Shown: positions 21,135 through 31,658 of the stretch, piece after piece
Position numbering within the stretch: the stretch's first letter is position 1
How the letters are laid out: the number at the start of each line of letters is the position of its first letter
NCBI GenBank assembly: GCA_036245805.1
Contig: BTRK01000005.1
Location: 30,299,469 to 30,363,468, forward strand
Reading direction: 5' to 3'
DNA length: 64,000 bases
From: Pristionchus mayeri
Taxonomy: Eukaryota; Nematoda; Chromadorea; Rhabditida; Neodiplogasteridae
Notes under the pieces: model-generated
What the model was told of the DNA's origin: nothing
Seen by the model: only the letters and a program-made list of their open reading frames with translations
The model's database searches: none
Made by a program: the position numbers and the translations under genes

Positions 21135-23395
21135 TCATGGGGGCGCGACGTGGTAGTCCAATGCCTGCTGGTAGCCCGAGGCAAAGCACAGTCTCATGTG
21201 CTCATGAGGGCGAATTGATGGGTCACAAATCACTCTGGCATTCTTGAAAGCCCTATTAGTCTCAACAACGAGTCCAACTTTCTCAAAATCGATTGTCTTC
21301 GCAAATTCAGAGAGATCGTCTTGTGGACTGAAAAAATTGAATCACAGTATGCTGCTATGGAAATTGTATATTGTATAATTTACATGTTTAAATTGATTCA
21401 TAATTAGCTACTTACCAATCTCTGTCCGAATCGACCACCCAGCGGACATGTTTGAACTAGCAACGGGAACCGCGGGTCATTTTCTATGGTGGGAGGAGTG
21501 TCTTGGGCCTGTATTATGAAATCCGGATATTATTATATGATACAGCCATTGATAAGGTAAAAAAACGAAACAAAGTTGGAAACGGATGAAAAATCGTAAT
21601 TTCTTAACGCTATGAAATAGGGTCAAAATTGAAATGGCGTTGGGAGCAGGTCTCTTAAGTCAGCCTCCAAAATTCCGAAAATTTGATTCGAATTTTCACA
21701 TTTATTCCAAGTTGTGCAAAATTAGCGCGATTGATCATTCCATAAACTTATGTCGCTAATGTGAAAGTATATAGTATATTCCACCTAAAAGTATGTTGAA
21801 GTCAGCTCTTTGTTCATCATTTCTAGAGTAAGACGTTTCAGAATTTGAATTTCAGCATTATCGTACGGCCAACTCATTGCGGTTTCTTGTTTAGAGAATC
21901 AAAGCTGTTGATACCAAAACAAGTGCGCTTCATTCAACTGCCATATATATAATAAACCACCATAACTATTATGTATGAGTATTTCTCATCGTGCTGAAAT
22001 TTTGAATTTTTCGAATATTGAATTAACCGAAACGCAGTAGAAATTACTCGGCATCAACATTTTCATTAGACCGTTCACGACGGCACAGCTATTTTTAACA
22101 CAACTGAATCAGTCCCACTTTTAAATTTTGAAAATATAACTATATTAATATTGTAGTTCAGGGCAATTTGGATGGCCAAGGATACCTGATCAAAAATGCG
22201 GGGGTGAAACCATTTTTAGATGAACCTTGTTCATGGTCGATCCCAAATCAGGCACATGTCGGAAGTAAAATTTTTGGCGCTGAATACGTGTGAGTGTTTT
22301 ATTGGGATACCTTCCCGTATATGTTTATACCTGTGGCACTGGTATGATCATATCACGTTTCCTTAGGGAGTTATGATCGAAGGAAAAGTCATATTCCTGA
22401 CCTCAGTTGTCAGAATTTGACTTCATGTTGTGTATTTCTAAACTAGAGGAGAAGTCTGAGGTAATGTGCGGTAGGAAGAGTATTGGTGAATTAGTTACCT
22501 AAGATAAATATCATTATCCTAAAATAAAAGCAAACGTCAGAAGAGTCAGGAATAGGAAAATATCAAAAAGGAGCAAGACTTTCGTAACAACCTGATATTT
22601 TAGTCTATCCACGAAATCCTAAGCCCGCTAATAGGAAGCGGGAGGAAAACGTCCATGCTAATCACAGTGCTACATGATAATACAGCCAAAGGTACGACTC
22701 GTGCTCTCTTCTGCTCTCTTTCCAGGCCTCTGAATTCGCTGTCCTATTCCCGTGTTACCTCCCATTTTCTCTCCCTAGAGGTCACTAATGTGAGATGGGT
22801 CTTCAAAGTAAAGAGAGAAGCGAAGAAATATCACAGAGCAACCGCATTGTGCTTTCCGAAATTTTCCTTGGTCACCAATCAAACTCTGCACATGCATATT
22901 TCGGAAATATAGTTTCAACAATTAATGTGGTTCATAGAAGAGATCTAGCTAACTCCTTTACTTCATATGCTCATTTTGACTTCATTCCGTAATTAATATT
23001 GAGTATCTTACATCTTTTACTTGATGATAGTCAATTGAGAACTGGACACGACCAATTGATTCCGAGAGCTCCGAGCCGAGCTGAATGCATCCATTCAACA
23101 CGTAGTCTAATTGCCCATACCTGGTGAAAGCTCGTGTGAATTTCATCCAGCACTTTAGTATCCTCTCCATACAACTTCTCGACGAGAGGCGAAGTGAACT
23201 TCACGAGGGGCCCGATGGCTGGTAGGTCCTCGAGTCCTCCTTTCAGCATCTGATGAGCAAGTTTCAAAGCTTCGTTGACCTCTTCGCCTTAAAAGAAAGC
23301 GAAATTGAAGAAATTGAGTTGTTGGTGCACTTACCTAAGCTGAGCATAACAAGTGTATAAGCGAAGAGAAGACGAAAGAGTAGAGAAACCTTCAT
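21135..23395 (-). pseudogene. secreted protein of unknown family, frame broken
   Basis: Minus-strand pieces. Exon 1 (23335-23395) is a clear signal peptide (MKVSLLFRLLFAYTLVMLSL). Exon 2 (23021-23287) encodes GEEVNEALKLAHQMLKGGLE, KFTSPLVEKLYGED, then, after a one-base shift near 23120, YGQLDYVLNGCIQLGSELSE and VQFSIDYHQ. Later pieces are 21416-21508 (QTCPLGGRFGQRL) and 21135-21327 (DDLSEFAKTIDFEKVGLVVE, ending LDYHVAPP). The last two do not join in phase either. Coding quality on both sides of the shift is good, so this is a recent pseudogene or the sequence has an indel error. The 1.5 kb between 21509 and 23020 shows no further recognised exon. Confidence 0.5.
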
Positions 23396-24029
23396 CGCGA
23401 AGGTTGGGGATGCTTTGTACCATGGCTATCATTCCTTTTACCCCAGTTGTTCACATTACTTCACAACGATTTGAAGTAGGCGAACCTTTTGTTTACTCCA
23501 GTTCAATGTGGAAGCACATCCCAATTTCAAATTTGTCTGTGAAGGATCAAAGCCCTTTTCCAACGAACCAAACTTCATCTTTGCTTACAGTATGAGCTCC
23601 ATCATTTTTTTCATCGAGGACTTACATCCTCAATCACGGAAAAACATGATTCACTCTCTATAAGTCCTTGGTAATATAAAAAAAACGTCTTGTTGAGGCG
23701 TTCTCTCAAGGGAAGTTCTCGATTCGTCACCCCCACTCTGCGTTCAGTCTGCAACAAGCTATGCGTGAGGCTAACCGCCCGTATTGTGTGCACGTGTTGC
23801 GAGATTTCTGACGTTTCTTAATTTCTGTGATCTGGGTATATGCAGGCATGGATCGAACTGATCACCATCGATTCCTGCGCCACCTTGCCGGATGTGATTC
23901 GGAAATATGGATTTTGTTCTTTTATTGTGTTACGTATTTGAATGACAAGATTATGTAACTTGGTCTATATAATTTTGTCCCAAATGCGCATAAAAGCCTT
24001 GTCTCGGCTGAGGTCTCAGTTACTCCGAG
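23396..24029. other. intergenic, divergent, with possible tRNA-derived fragment
   Basis: Divergent space between the minus-strand secreted gene and copy G. On the minus strand around 23900-23840, GGTGGCGCAGGAATCG followed by CAGTTCGATCC looks like degraded A and B boxes of a tRNA-derived repeat; too weak to call separately. Confidence 0.35.
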
Positions 24030-26077
24030 ATGATTCTTATTGAAATCGCTCTTCTCGTGTCATGTTTTCATACAAGTAACATTATTCTATCATAGTGACT
24101 GTTTACAATCATCAAAAAATGGGAATTCAGCTTCGTCAAACGAGGTGAAACCGACATGTGCAGTAACAGATTGCAAGGAGAACTGTGAAATGCTCAACGT
24201 CGAAATTCTCCCATCTGATGAATGGCGTGGAATCAGACACGAGATGACCTGTGCAGAGGGATACTACATGCAAGTGTGAGGTTCTCATCCTATCTGAATA
24301 GAGCGAGAATATTATTTCACACAACATTTGTTAACATTCATAAGATGGGATCGGAACGCCCATGAATCGAATCAATACTGGGTTCATCAAGTATACTGTA
24401 ATCAACCAACTGAGAAGATCGATGGGAAGAAGTGGCACTTTCATCGTGGAGAGAAACGTTTGACTGCCGAAGAGATCGCTTGTGTACCAAAAGGTGAGCG
24501 ATTAACCTTGATCATTACGTAATTCAATATTATTTTTTTATTTATAGTTTATTGTGCTATTCGTGAGTACGTTTGCTCGAAAACAAATTTAAGCGATGCC
24601 TCAATACTTCGCTTACAATGTTGCGATAGAACGGATGTGCCCTGAGACAGACTGCATAAAAAACTGCGAAATGCTGAAAGTTGAGCGGGAACTGGCTAGT
24701 GATTATGAAATGGGTTACAAGATGACGTGCGCAGATGGCTACAAAATGTTTCAGTGAGGAATTTCCTTATTCTTTTTCCTCACGTCATATTTTATTCTAT
24801 TGTTTCACAATGGTTCTCAAAATTCAGTGCTACTTATGAATGGATCGATCGAATGCTCTGCGATGTGAATGGAAGCAAGTGGCACTTCATGCGCGGAGAT
24901 ACGAAGTTTGAAGCAAACCATGTTCATTGCTTTCCCGAAGGTGGGAAAATCGTTGGATGTTTCACTGATAGTTTCTTTAGATGAATAAACTGATATAGCA
25001 TCTCTCAAAATTGCACTTCAGAGAAACCTCAGATTGTGGCTAAGCCCGAAGTGGTGGAAGCCACTTGCCCAGCAACTCGCTGCAAGGATAATTGTAAAAT
25101 GATCAAGCACGAGCCTCTGCCATCGATTGACTATCGCGGAATCAGACACGAGATGAAATGTGCCAAGGGATACTTCATGAAAGTGTGAGCCTCCATTCGA
25201 GGGATGGTGACTAGAAATTTATCTTCGCAAAAGCGGAAACAAGTCAGTACCTGACTGACGTCTGACAATGTAATGTAATTTGATGGAAATTTAGGCTTCT
25301 GTTCCTTCGTCAGCGAACCTTTAAATTGACCCATTTCACACAGCCTTTATAAAGATTTTTGTCAAATAGGAAGATAGCAAATGCTGGCTGGTCACACATT
25401 CTGGTCATTTTTATTGATTTCTGAATTTTTCCATCCATTCCAATAAATAGTTTCACTTTTTTCAGTCGAAGCAAGAAGGCACCCACTTGGTACTTTGTCA
25501 ATCGACTGCACTGCAATAAAGCAACTGAGAAGTTAGATGGGAAGAAATGGGAATTCACTCTCGATGATGAACATTTGCTGGCCGCTCAAAATCAACATGG
25601 TCATAGTTAAGGGACATAAAATGCGCTATGCAATGACATGTGCAGAAGATTACCAATTATATGTGTGAGATTTAGTAGTTATAAATTTTATTAAAATTAA
25701 AAAAAGAGTTTCGCGTAAAACACTCTGCTTCGCGTACTTCATAATTGATATTTCTCACTTGATGTTTGTCTGTTTAGAGACTCAATGACAACCGCTAGCG
25801 CGAACTCCTCTAACTACTGGCTCGGACGAGTACTCTGCCGTGAAACAGACAGCTATTGGCACTTCTATTTCAATGAAAAGCGTTTGCTAGTCGATGAGAT
25901 CGGGTGCAAATCCAAAGGTATTACGTGCAAAATCGTTTGCGAAATTCTAAATCTGCAATTTCAGAGGAGATCGCTCGTGATGAAAGAATTTCTAACTACG
26001 TGCTGGCTTTTGTTCTCGTAATATTGATTCTCGCAGCCTGCTGTGCAGCCATCTACCCTCAAGCTGTGCGAAAATAA
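24030..26077 (+). CDS. multi-module sushi-like membrane protein, copy G (one internal exon fusion)
   Basis: Exons 24030-24075 (signal peptide), 24131-24275, 24345-24493, 24630-24753, 24828-24940, 25022-25184, 25466-25664, 25778-25917 and 25965-26077. Exon pairs encode successive ectodomain modules: module 1 (EWRGIRHEMTC; YWVHQVYC, KWHF, EEIAC), module 2 (CPETDCIKNC; WIDRMLC, KWHF, HVHC), module 3 (CPATRCKDNC, DYRGIRHEMKC; WYFVNRLHC, KWEF). The end of module 3 is fused, out of frame, to the tail of a fourth first-half (MRYAMTCAEDYQLYV). Then come a second half (YWLGRVLC, WHFYF, EIGC) and a helix with a short tail. Up to the fusion every phase fits 1-2-1-2-1-2. The fusion leaves a stop just downstream, so the membrane anchor is lost unless splicing differs. 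Confidence 0.7.
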
Positions 26078-26225
26078 ATATGGAAGCAAATAAATATTCA
26101 CAATAAATCTGGTAATACCCCAACACGAAAAACATATTTTGTACATGGAGAAGGATGGGAAAATTTACAGAAAGTTATTGTGTGTTTGAGCTTTGGTCGA
26201 TTAATCCTCGATTTGTGCATAAATA

Positions 26226-27467
26226 TTGGGGTGTCCGGAAAGTTCGTATAATGCTTCGGAAAAAAGTCAGTTCGCGATCAAATGCAGTGAGTGCGCAATC
26301 TGTTTGTCAACAATGTATTGCATCATTCTGACGTTGAGTAGTGAGAGGATTTAATCAGTCTCCTAGTTGCTACATTGATTCTTGTCATGGACTCCCATCT
26401 CTACCTCCAAGCAGTTTTACTTCATTACTACCGTCTTGGCCGATCCGTGAAGGAGGCCCACTCTGCCCTGGCCCAGTCGGAAGGAGCTGACGCCCCCTCC
26501 ATACCCTTCTGCTATAAGTGGTTCTCCCGCTTCAAGAAAGGGGAGTTTGGTCTCGATGATCAACCCCGCTCTGGACGCCCTCCCTCCCTCGATCAGCCTC
26601 TCGTTCTCCGCACACTGAAGCGCCAGCCCATGGCCAGTGTGCGTGAGTTGAAGAAGGATACTGGTACTCCCAGATCAACGGTGTCCGATATCCTCCATCG
26701 ATCTGGGAAGAAGCCGAAACTCCCACAAGTGATTCCCCATGACCTCTCCCCCGAACAGCTGAAAAATCGTGTTCAAGTCTGTCGGGAACTACTCCATCGT
26801 AGATCCAATCTTCGATGGGTCAATTCCATCATCGCTACAGATGAGAAGTGGATCACGTACGATAACCCTGTGAGCAGACTGCAATAGGTGGATGCAGATG
26901 AGAAGCCCACGCCCGTCCCGAAGAAGGAAGAGCACGGAAAGAAGGAACTCCTCTGCTTCTTCTTCTCAGTGCTCGGTCCCATCTACTGGGAGATCCTCGC
27001 CCCTGGCACCAGCATCAATGCCGACCTCTTCTCTGAACAACTGGAAGATGTCGCGATCAGAGTCCCTCCCAGACTCCTGAACCAGGGCAAAATTCTTCTT
27101 CTGATGGACAATGCTCGCCCACATCGAGCGAAGATGACCCAGAAGAAAATGGACGAGCTGAAGATCGAGAGGATTCCCCATCCACCGTATTCCCCGGATC
27201 TCTCCCCATGCGACTACCACTGCTTCCGCTCTCTCTCTGACTTCTGCAAAGGAAAGAAGTTCAAGAATCGAGATGAAGTTGTGAGGGCTTTCGTGAACTG
27301 GGCGGTCTCGAAGAAACCCGCATTCTGGAAGAGAGGAATCGAGACTCTGCCCAATCGCTGGAGGGAGGTAGTGAGAAAGAAGGGGGCATACATTGCTCAC
27401 TGAGAATTGTAAAGCATTGAATAAAAAATAAAAACAAAAAATTATACGAACTTTCCGGACACCCCAA
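26226..27467 (+). mobile_element. mariner element, near-full-length copy
   Basis: 1242 bp with ends TTGGGGTGTCCGGAAAGTTC and complement, flanked by TA. It shares most of its sequence with the copy at 11310-12326, so both moved recently. The right end touches the TAAG target duplication of the next element (27472-28154), meaning the mariner landed in that duplication afterwards. Confidence 0.9.
26375..27403 (+). pseudogene. mariner transposase with a single in-frame TAG
   Basis: The frame runs from 26375 to 27403 and is open except for TAG at 26885-26887, where a tryptophan codon would be expected after YDNPVSRLQ. It has the N-terminal helix-turn-helix region (FKKGEFGLDDQPRSGRP) and the catalytic triad: IATDEKW, LLLMDNARPH, SPDLSPCDYHCF. 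The second and third aspartates have 34 residues between them (DD34D), typical of mariner. It would act in the nucleus by TA-targeted cut-and-paste. One nonsense change makes this copy inactive as read. Confidence 0.9.
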
Positions 27468-27471
27468 TAAG

Positions 27472-28154
27472 TTGGCTCTGTACGGATATGGGGGACCAAT
27501 GAGATTATGGGGGACTAATGGCTTTTTCTGTACGGATATGGGGGAATCTTCTATCAGTTGGGTGACTAACGCTCCCCGGACTCATGTGGCCCCGGTAGTG
27601 CCTCAGAGCACCCTTCTTCCCACAATTGATCCTACTGTTCCTGTTGATGACTGTGAGGATGATCATCAACATGAAGAGGATCTTGACCAGCACACCGAGG
27701 ATCAACATCAAAATGAACACACTGAGCAAGGTATAGCCCATGAAGACCCTTCCGGAGATGAATCGCAAGGAGAGGAGGAGACGTGGAACGTCAGCAGTTC
27801 AGCAATGATTACCCCACAATCGAGATCATCATCAACCGGAGCAGTAGGATCAATTGTAGGAAGAGTGCTCTGAGGCACTACCGAGGCCACATGAGTCCGG
27901 GGAGCGTTTCGTCATCCAACTGATAGAAGATTCGTTAGAAGAGAGACTTATACTCACTGTGACGTAATACGTCGAATTAAAAAAGAACGTTTCGGAACAT
28001 GGCCTATGTTGTCCCTCATAATAGCATTGGTCACCCCATATCCGTACAGAAAAAGTCATTAGTCCCCCATAATCTCATTGGTCCCCCATATCCGTACAGA
28101 AAAAGTCATTAGTCCCCATAATCTCAATGCTCCCTCATATCCGTACAGAGCCAA
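27472..28154. mobile_element. non-autonomous TIR element with long inverted arms
   Basis: Ends TTGGCTCTGTACGGATATG and complement, flanked by TAAG at 27468-27471 and 28155-28158. Each arm also contains a second block (CTTCTATCAGTTG ... CAATTGATCCTACTG) inverted around a short core. CATATCCGTACAGAAAAAG is repeated in tandem at the right end. Open frames inside (Asp/His-rich) look like chance readings of the repeat; no transposase is visible. Confidence 0.75.
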
Positions 28155-28581
28155 TAAGTTAGCACTCGAAGTTGATTTCCGGGGCACACTGTAGTTGAGA
28201 CAACAAGATGCTATAGTTTTAATGGATTTGAGTAGCAGGTAGAGCACTGGCATTAGTATATTGACAATTCATAAGAGCTCACTCTTATGTATGATAGAAG
28301 AGGGATAGAAAAAGATTGTCGGCACTTCTATGGATTTTGAGACCAGCTGTTATTCGCAGATTACCTAAAAAAATCAAAGCTGCAAAACGAAGAGTACAGT
28401 GCTTGCTAGTTAGGTGGAAATTGAGTGTCAGGAATAATATTGTACGAAAATGAAAGAAGATATCCAACAATATCGATTTCGTCAATCATATTGTGGTGAT
28501 TTTATCTTGATAATTCTATCCCAAACAAGGTTTAGGGCCCTATAAAAGAGGAGATTTCTCAAGAAGTTTACAGACTTCGCG

Positions 28582-29602
28582 ATGCTCTTCCACTCTATTT
28601 GCCTTCTTCTGGCAGCATGCTCATCTTCCCTATTATCAGGTTGGCCAAATATTAAAAAAATATATCATTTGTGGCGAATCATGCAAAAATATCTTTTTAA
28701 ACTTTAGCATCGGCGTCTGATCATATTCCATGCGCCGAGTACAACTGTACGAAGTACTGCGATAAGCTGAAGCCCATCCAAAATGCCTCGATAGAGGGAA
28801 AACACGAAAGAGCGTGCGAAGAAGGCCATTGGATGACAATGTTAGCTTTTTTCCAATTAAATCATTGGAAAAATTTTGTTCATTATAAAAACTTCCATAA
28901 ATTTCAGCAATGGCGACTTTCACTTTCCTAATCTTCTTGAGTGCAATGAGACTGCTGAGAAATGGCAATTCAATACTAGCGAGAGATGGTACCATTTGGA
29001 AGAGGGAGACGACATTGGATGCACCCCGAAATGTGCTCATTTTAGTTGCATTCACTGCTCAATATCACTATTTTCAGGGAAACTAATCCTATCCTCGGTG
29101 CTGATCATCGTTCTTATCGTGCTGTTCACTGTCGCCATTGTGTGTACGTTTTTTAATATATATTTCAATTTTTATATTTTATAGATTAATATTTATTTTT
29201 TTTATATTGAGCACACAAGTTCTTTTAGTGATTAGCTGTCGTTTTTGCGATTGTTGTCCATGGCACAAGCATATTATGAAGAATCTGGATGTAACCTTGC
29301 CCAATCATTCGAATCGACGAAACTTTGAACAAGACGAAACGCTGCTAGAGCAGGCGAGTTATCAGCCTTGGCCCATCATCATCTTTGACTGTCATGGTTA
29401 TATATTTTCGAAGTGTATCATACATTGGATAGTAGGAGGAAATTGGATGTTCAAAAATTCTAAATGTGAATTTACAGCCCACCCAATCGTCCTCTCGAAA
29501 GGAGACGGAAATCTCAATGAGAACTGCGATCGGAATCTGATCCCGAGAAGAAAAGCGACAACTTCTTTCCATCGCATTCACACATTGATAAAGCTCGTCT
29601 GA
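28582..29602 (+). CDS. sushi-like single-pass membrane protein, copy H
   Basis: Exons 28582-28639, 28708-28840, 28908-29032, 29078-29143 and 29229-29602, phases 1-2-1-1, about 251 residues. Signal peptide MLFHSICLLLAACSSSLLS; divergent ectodomain (CAEYNCTKYC, HERACEEGHWM; LLECNETAEKWQF, DIGC); membrane helix almost directly after it (SSVLIIVLIVLFTVAIV), so the usual acidic linker is missing; a long tail starting SCRFCDCCPWHKH. The final exon can be read straight through or with an 81-nt in-frame intron (29397-29477, GTTATA...TTTACAG). It is the most divergent copy and defines the right end of the cluster. Function unknown. Confidence 0.75.
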
Positions 29603-29937
29603 GTGACCATTTGAGACCGCTGGCCATATTCAATAAATAGCAACGATGCCTTGGAACTGACCAAAATATTAAACACATCAAAATATGTTTTCTGGGATGG
29701 ATCCCATGCTGATTCAAATGGCATAGGCATGTGATTTAGGAGGTGCCCGAAGAACGCTTTCATCACATTTTATGATTTTACCCTTTCGATGTTGAAAGAG
29801 GACAAAAGATTGAATAATCATTTAATAATTTTGAAATTGCGTTTTCCATGCTACAATGTGAGAATAAATCAATTTATTTAAATGCATGCATAAATTGAAC
29901 AGCTTATTTTAAGGAAAATTAAGTGTACCAGATTCAA
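29603..29937. other. intergenic, convergent
   Basis: No gene recognised between copy H (+) and the end of the RING gene (-). Confidence 0.4.
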
Positions 29938-30674
29938 TTAATTATGAGAAGCGGGCGATGGTGACACTTTTTCTTCTTCCAGTTTCACAATAATCGACTG
30001 TCCTCGACAGAACGGACAGATGGGCGTCAAGGCTTCTTTGCATTTGTCGAGAGGGATGAGGCGATGGGGAAACTCAGCACTTGAGAACGCCAAGCGCTTC
30101 CCTTGATCGACCGTCGGCCGGAGTGCACACGGGCGACAGATGACGTGGCCACACTCGTAGAAGAAGCACCTCTGCGTAGGCTCCTGACGTGTATTCAATA
30201 AGGACTCAGTATTCCGATTACTATCATCAGTCATTTCTGTTAATGTGATTGCTAATCTTTCTAAATGATTTTTGTAAAAACGAACCTCCGTGAGACAGAT
30301 TGGACACTCTCGAGAATTTTCGTTGTTCTCGAATAAATGTATAAATTTCGTGGATTTCTTACACTTGGGGCACGCGCCTCCCGCGTTTTCCGCGCATTCG
30401 CGGCAGACCGCGTGTCCGCATGCGGTCGAGCCAAAGCCGTGACCGGACGCCTCCGTGCCGCATCCGGAACAGGCGCGTGAGAATGTGACTCCAAGCGCTT
30501 TACTGCAATGAAATTATTAGAATGCAATATTGTGTAGGCAAGGTCTGAGTGGAAAACAACCAACTTCTTATCGTCCTTGATCCTACAAAAGTTGACAGCA
30601 AGCCGAATGTGTTCGGAGTGTGTGTTGATGTCTGCTCCAGAGTAAGACGGGGCAACGGGGCAAAGAGTCATCAT
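29938..30674 (-). CDS. double RING-type zinc-finger protein, putative E3 ubiquitin ligase
   Basis: Two exons: 30565-30674 and 29938-30502, joined in phase 2, about 224 residues. Start MMTLCPVAPSYS. The first RING-like cluster is CSGCG ... CGHAVCREC ... CPKC. The second begins ECPICL, has a long insert, and ends CGHVICRPC ... CPFCRG. The C-terminus is KLEEEKVSPSPASHN. C3HC4 RING domains recruit E2 enzymes to ubiquitinate targets; activity here is inferred from motifs only. It is divergent from the USP1 gene 1 kb away, so the two could share a regulatory region. A possible intron at the end of the first cluster was rejected because it would break the frame. Confidence 0.75.
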
Positions 30675-31658
30675 GATTGAGAAGGGTTCTGAAATATCAA
30701 TATTCTTAAATTGTAAACAAATCAATGGCATATCAACGACCTTGTGGATAAGCGGAGAAATTTAATTATGTGCTATTTGGTGAAAGAAACAGGTACATGA
30801 AAAAATTCAATAGAATTTGAGCGCTAAATAAAATTCTTAGGAGTGGAGAAAAGGAAAGGCGCACGTCTGACCTTAGGTGGTGCAGGAATAATACTGATAC
30901 TGGACTAGACGAACGTTGCAGAGGGAGATCGGATGCTTCCATTTCCTGATAGTGTAAGCTACCAGGCTGGATGCTGCTGTAAACTTAGAAAGGACCAATC
31001 TCCCTCTGGCATTCCTGATTACCTTCTACTCGTCATAAAGGAGAAAGAGATACCATCGATTTATTGATGGGAAGAATGGGTATGAAGAGCATTACGTTAC
31101 AAAAGATCGGATTAAAATATACACAAAAATGAAGCTCAAGAAGAGCACTGTGCAAGCATTATTTCATTCCAACATCTGAGAATGTGCGATCACGAAAGTA
31201 GAACAAGCGCAGCACAACATGTCTTCCTTTCTTTATATTCTCATCGAGTGCTTTTTGATTGAGAACCATTGTATAATTATTTGGTTTTATACATACTAAA
31301 ATTCTAGCCAGATAGGACAATTTTGAATTCACCGCTGCTGATCCCCCTAAAATGCTCGATTCTCTAGCGATTCCTCTCATATAGACATTTATTGGAATTT
31401 GCGTTACTCTACTTGAAAAGTGCTCTGTTCCCCGAGAAAAGCTCCCAGAGGCACTGCTTGAGCCTTCTCAATACTGCTCGACCTATTGACCGGGCGCTTC
31501 CAGCGTACTCTTTCTAAAAATAGTTCGACAACTCGCACTCATTCATTAGTCAATCCTCTCTCTGACGCTGTTGTATCACTCTCTTTGCTCACTCATTAAA
31601 TCATATTGAAGTAATATTGAATAGTTGTTGTCTATATTAATATTTCCATTTTAGCACA
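30675..31658. promoter_or_regulatory. divergent intergenic region between RING and USP1 genes
   Basis: 984 bp lie between the two divergently transcribed ubiquitin-related genes. A 73-codon minus-strand open frame at 31159-31380 has no splice or paralogue support. No specific regulatory sites could be identified. Confidence 0.3.

Noticed and set aside
24030..26077. copy G as two separate genes
   Set aside because: Intron phases run continuously through modules 1-3 with no second signal peptide, so a single multi-module gene fits better.
27472..27873. 133-codon Asp/His/Gln-rich open frame as a gene
   Set aside because: It begins inside the terminal repeat and covers repeat arms; no splice or paralogue support.
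28205..28250. tRNA D-arm-like AGCAGGTAGAGCACTGG
   Set aside because: No B box downstream and no acceptor stem.
30240..30300. intron in the RING gene between the second cluster's first CxxC and its loop
   Set aside because: GTTCGT...ACAG is 49 nt; removing it gives an immediate stop, whereas read-through keeps the frame.
31159..31380. 73-codon minus-strand open frame between RING and USP1
   Set aside because: Composition is protein-like but there are no neighbouring exons, signal peptide or family match; left as intergenic.
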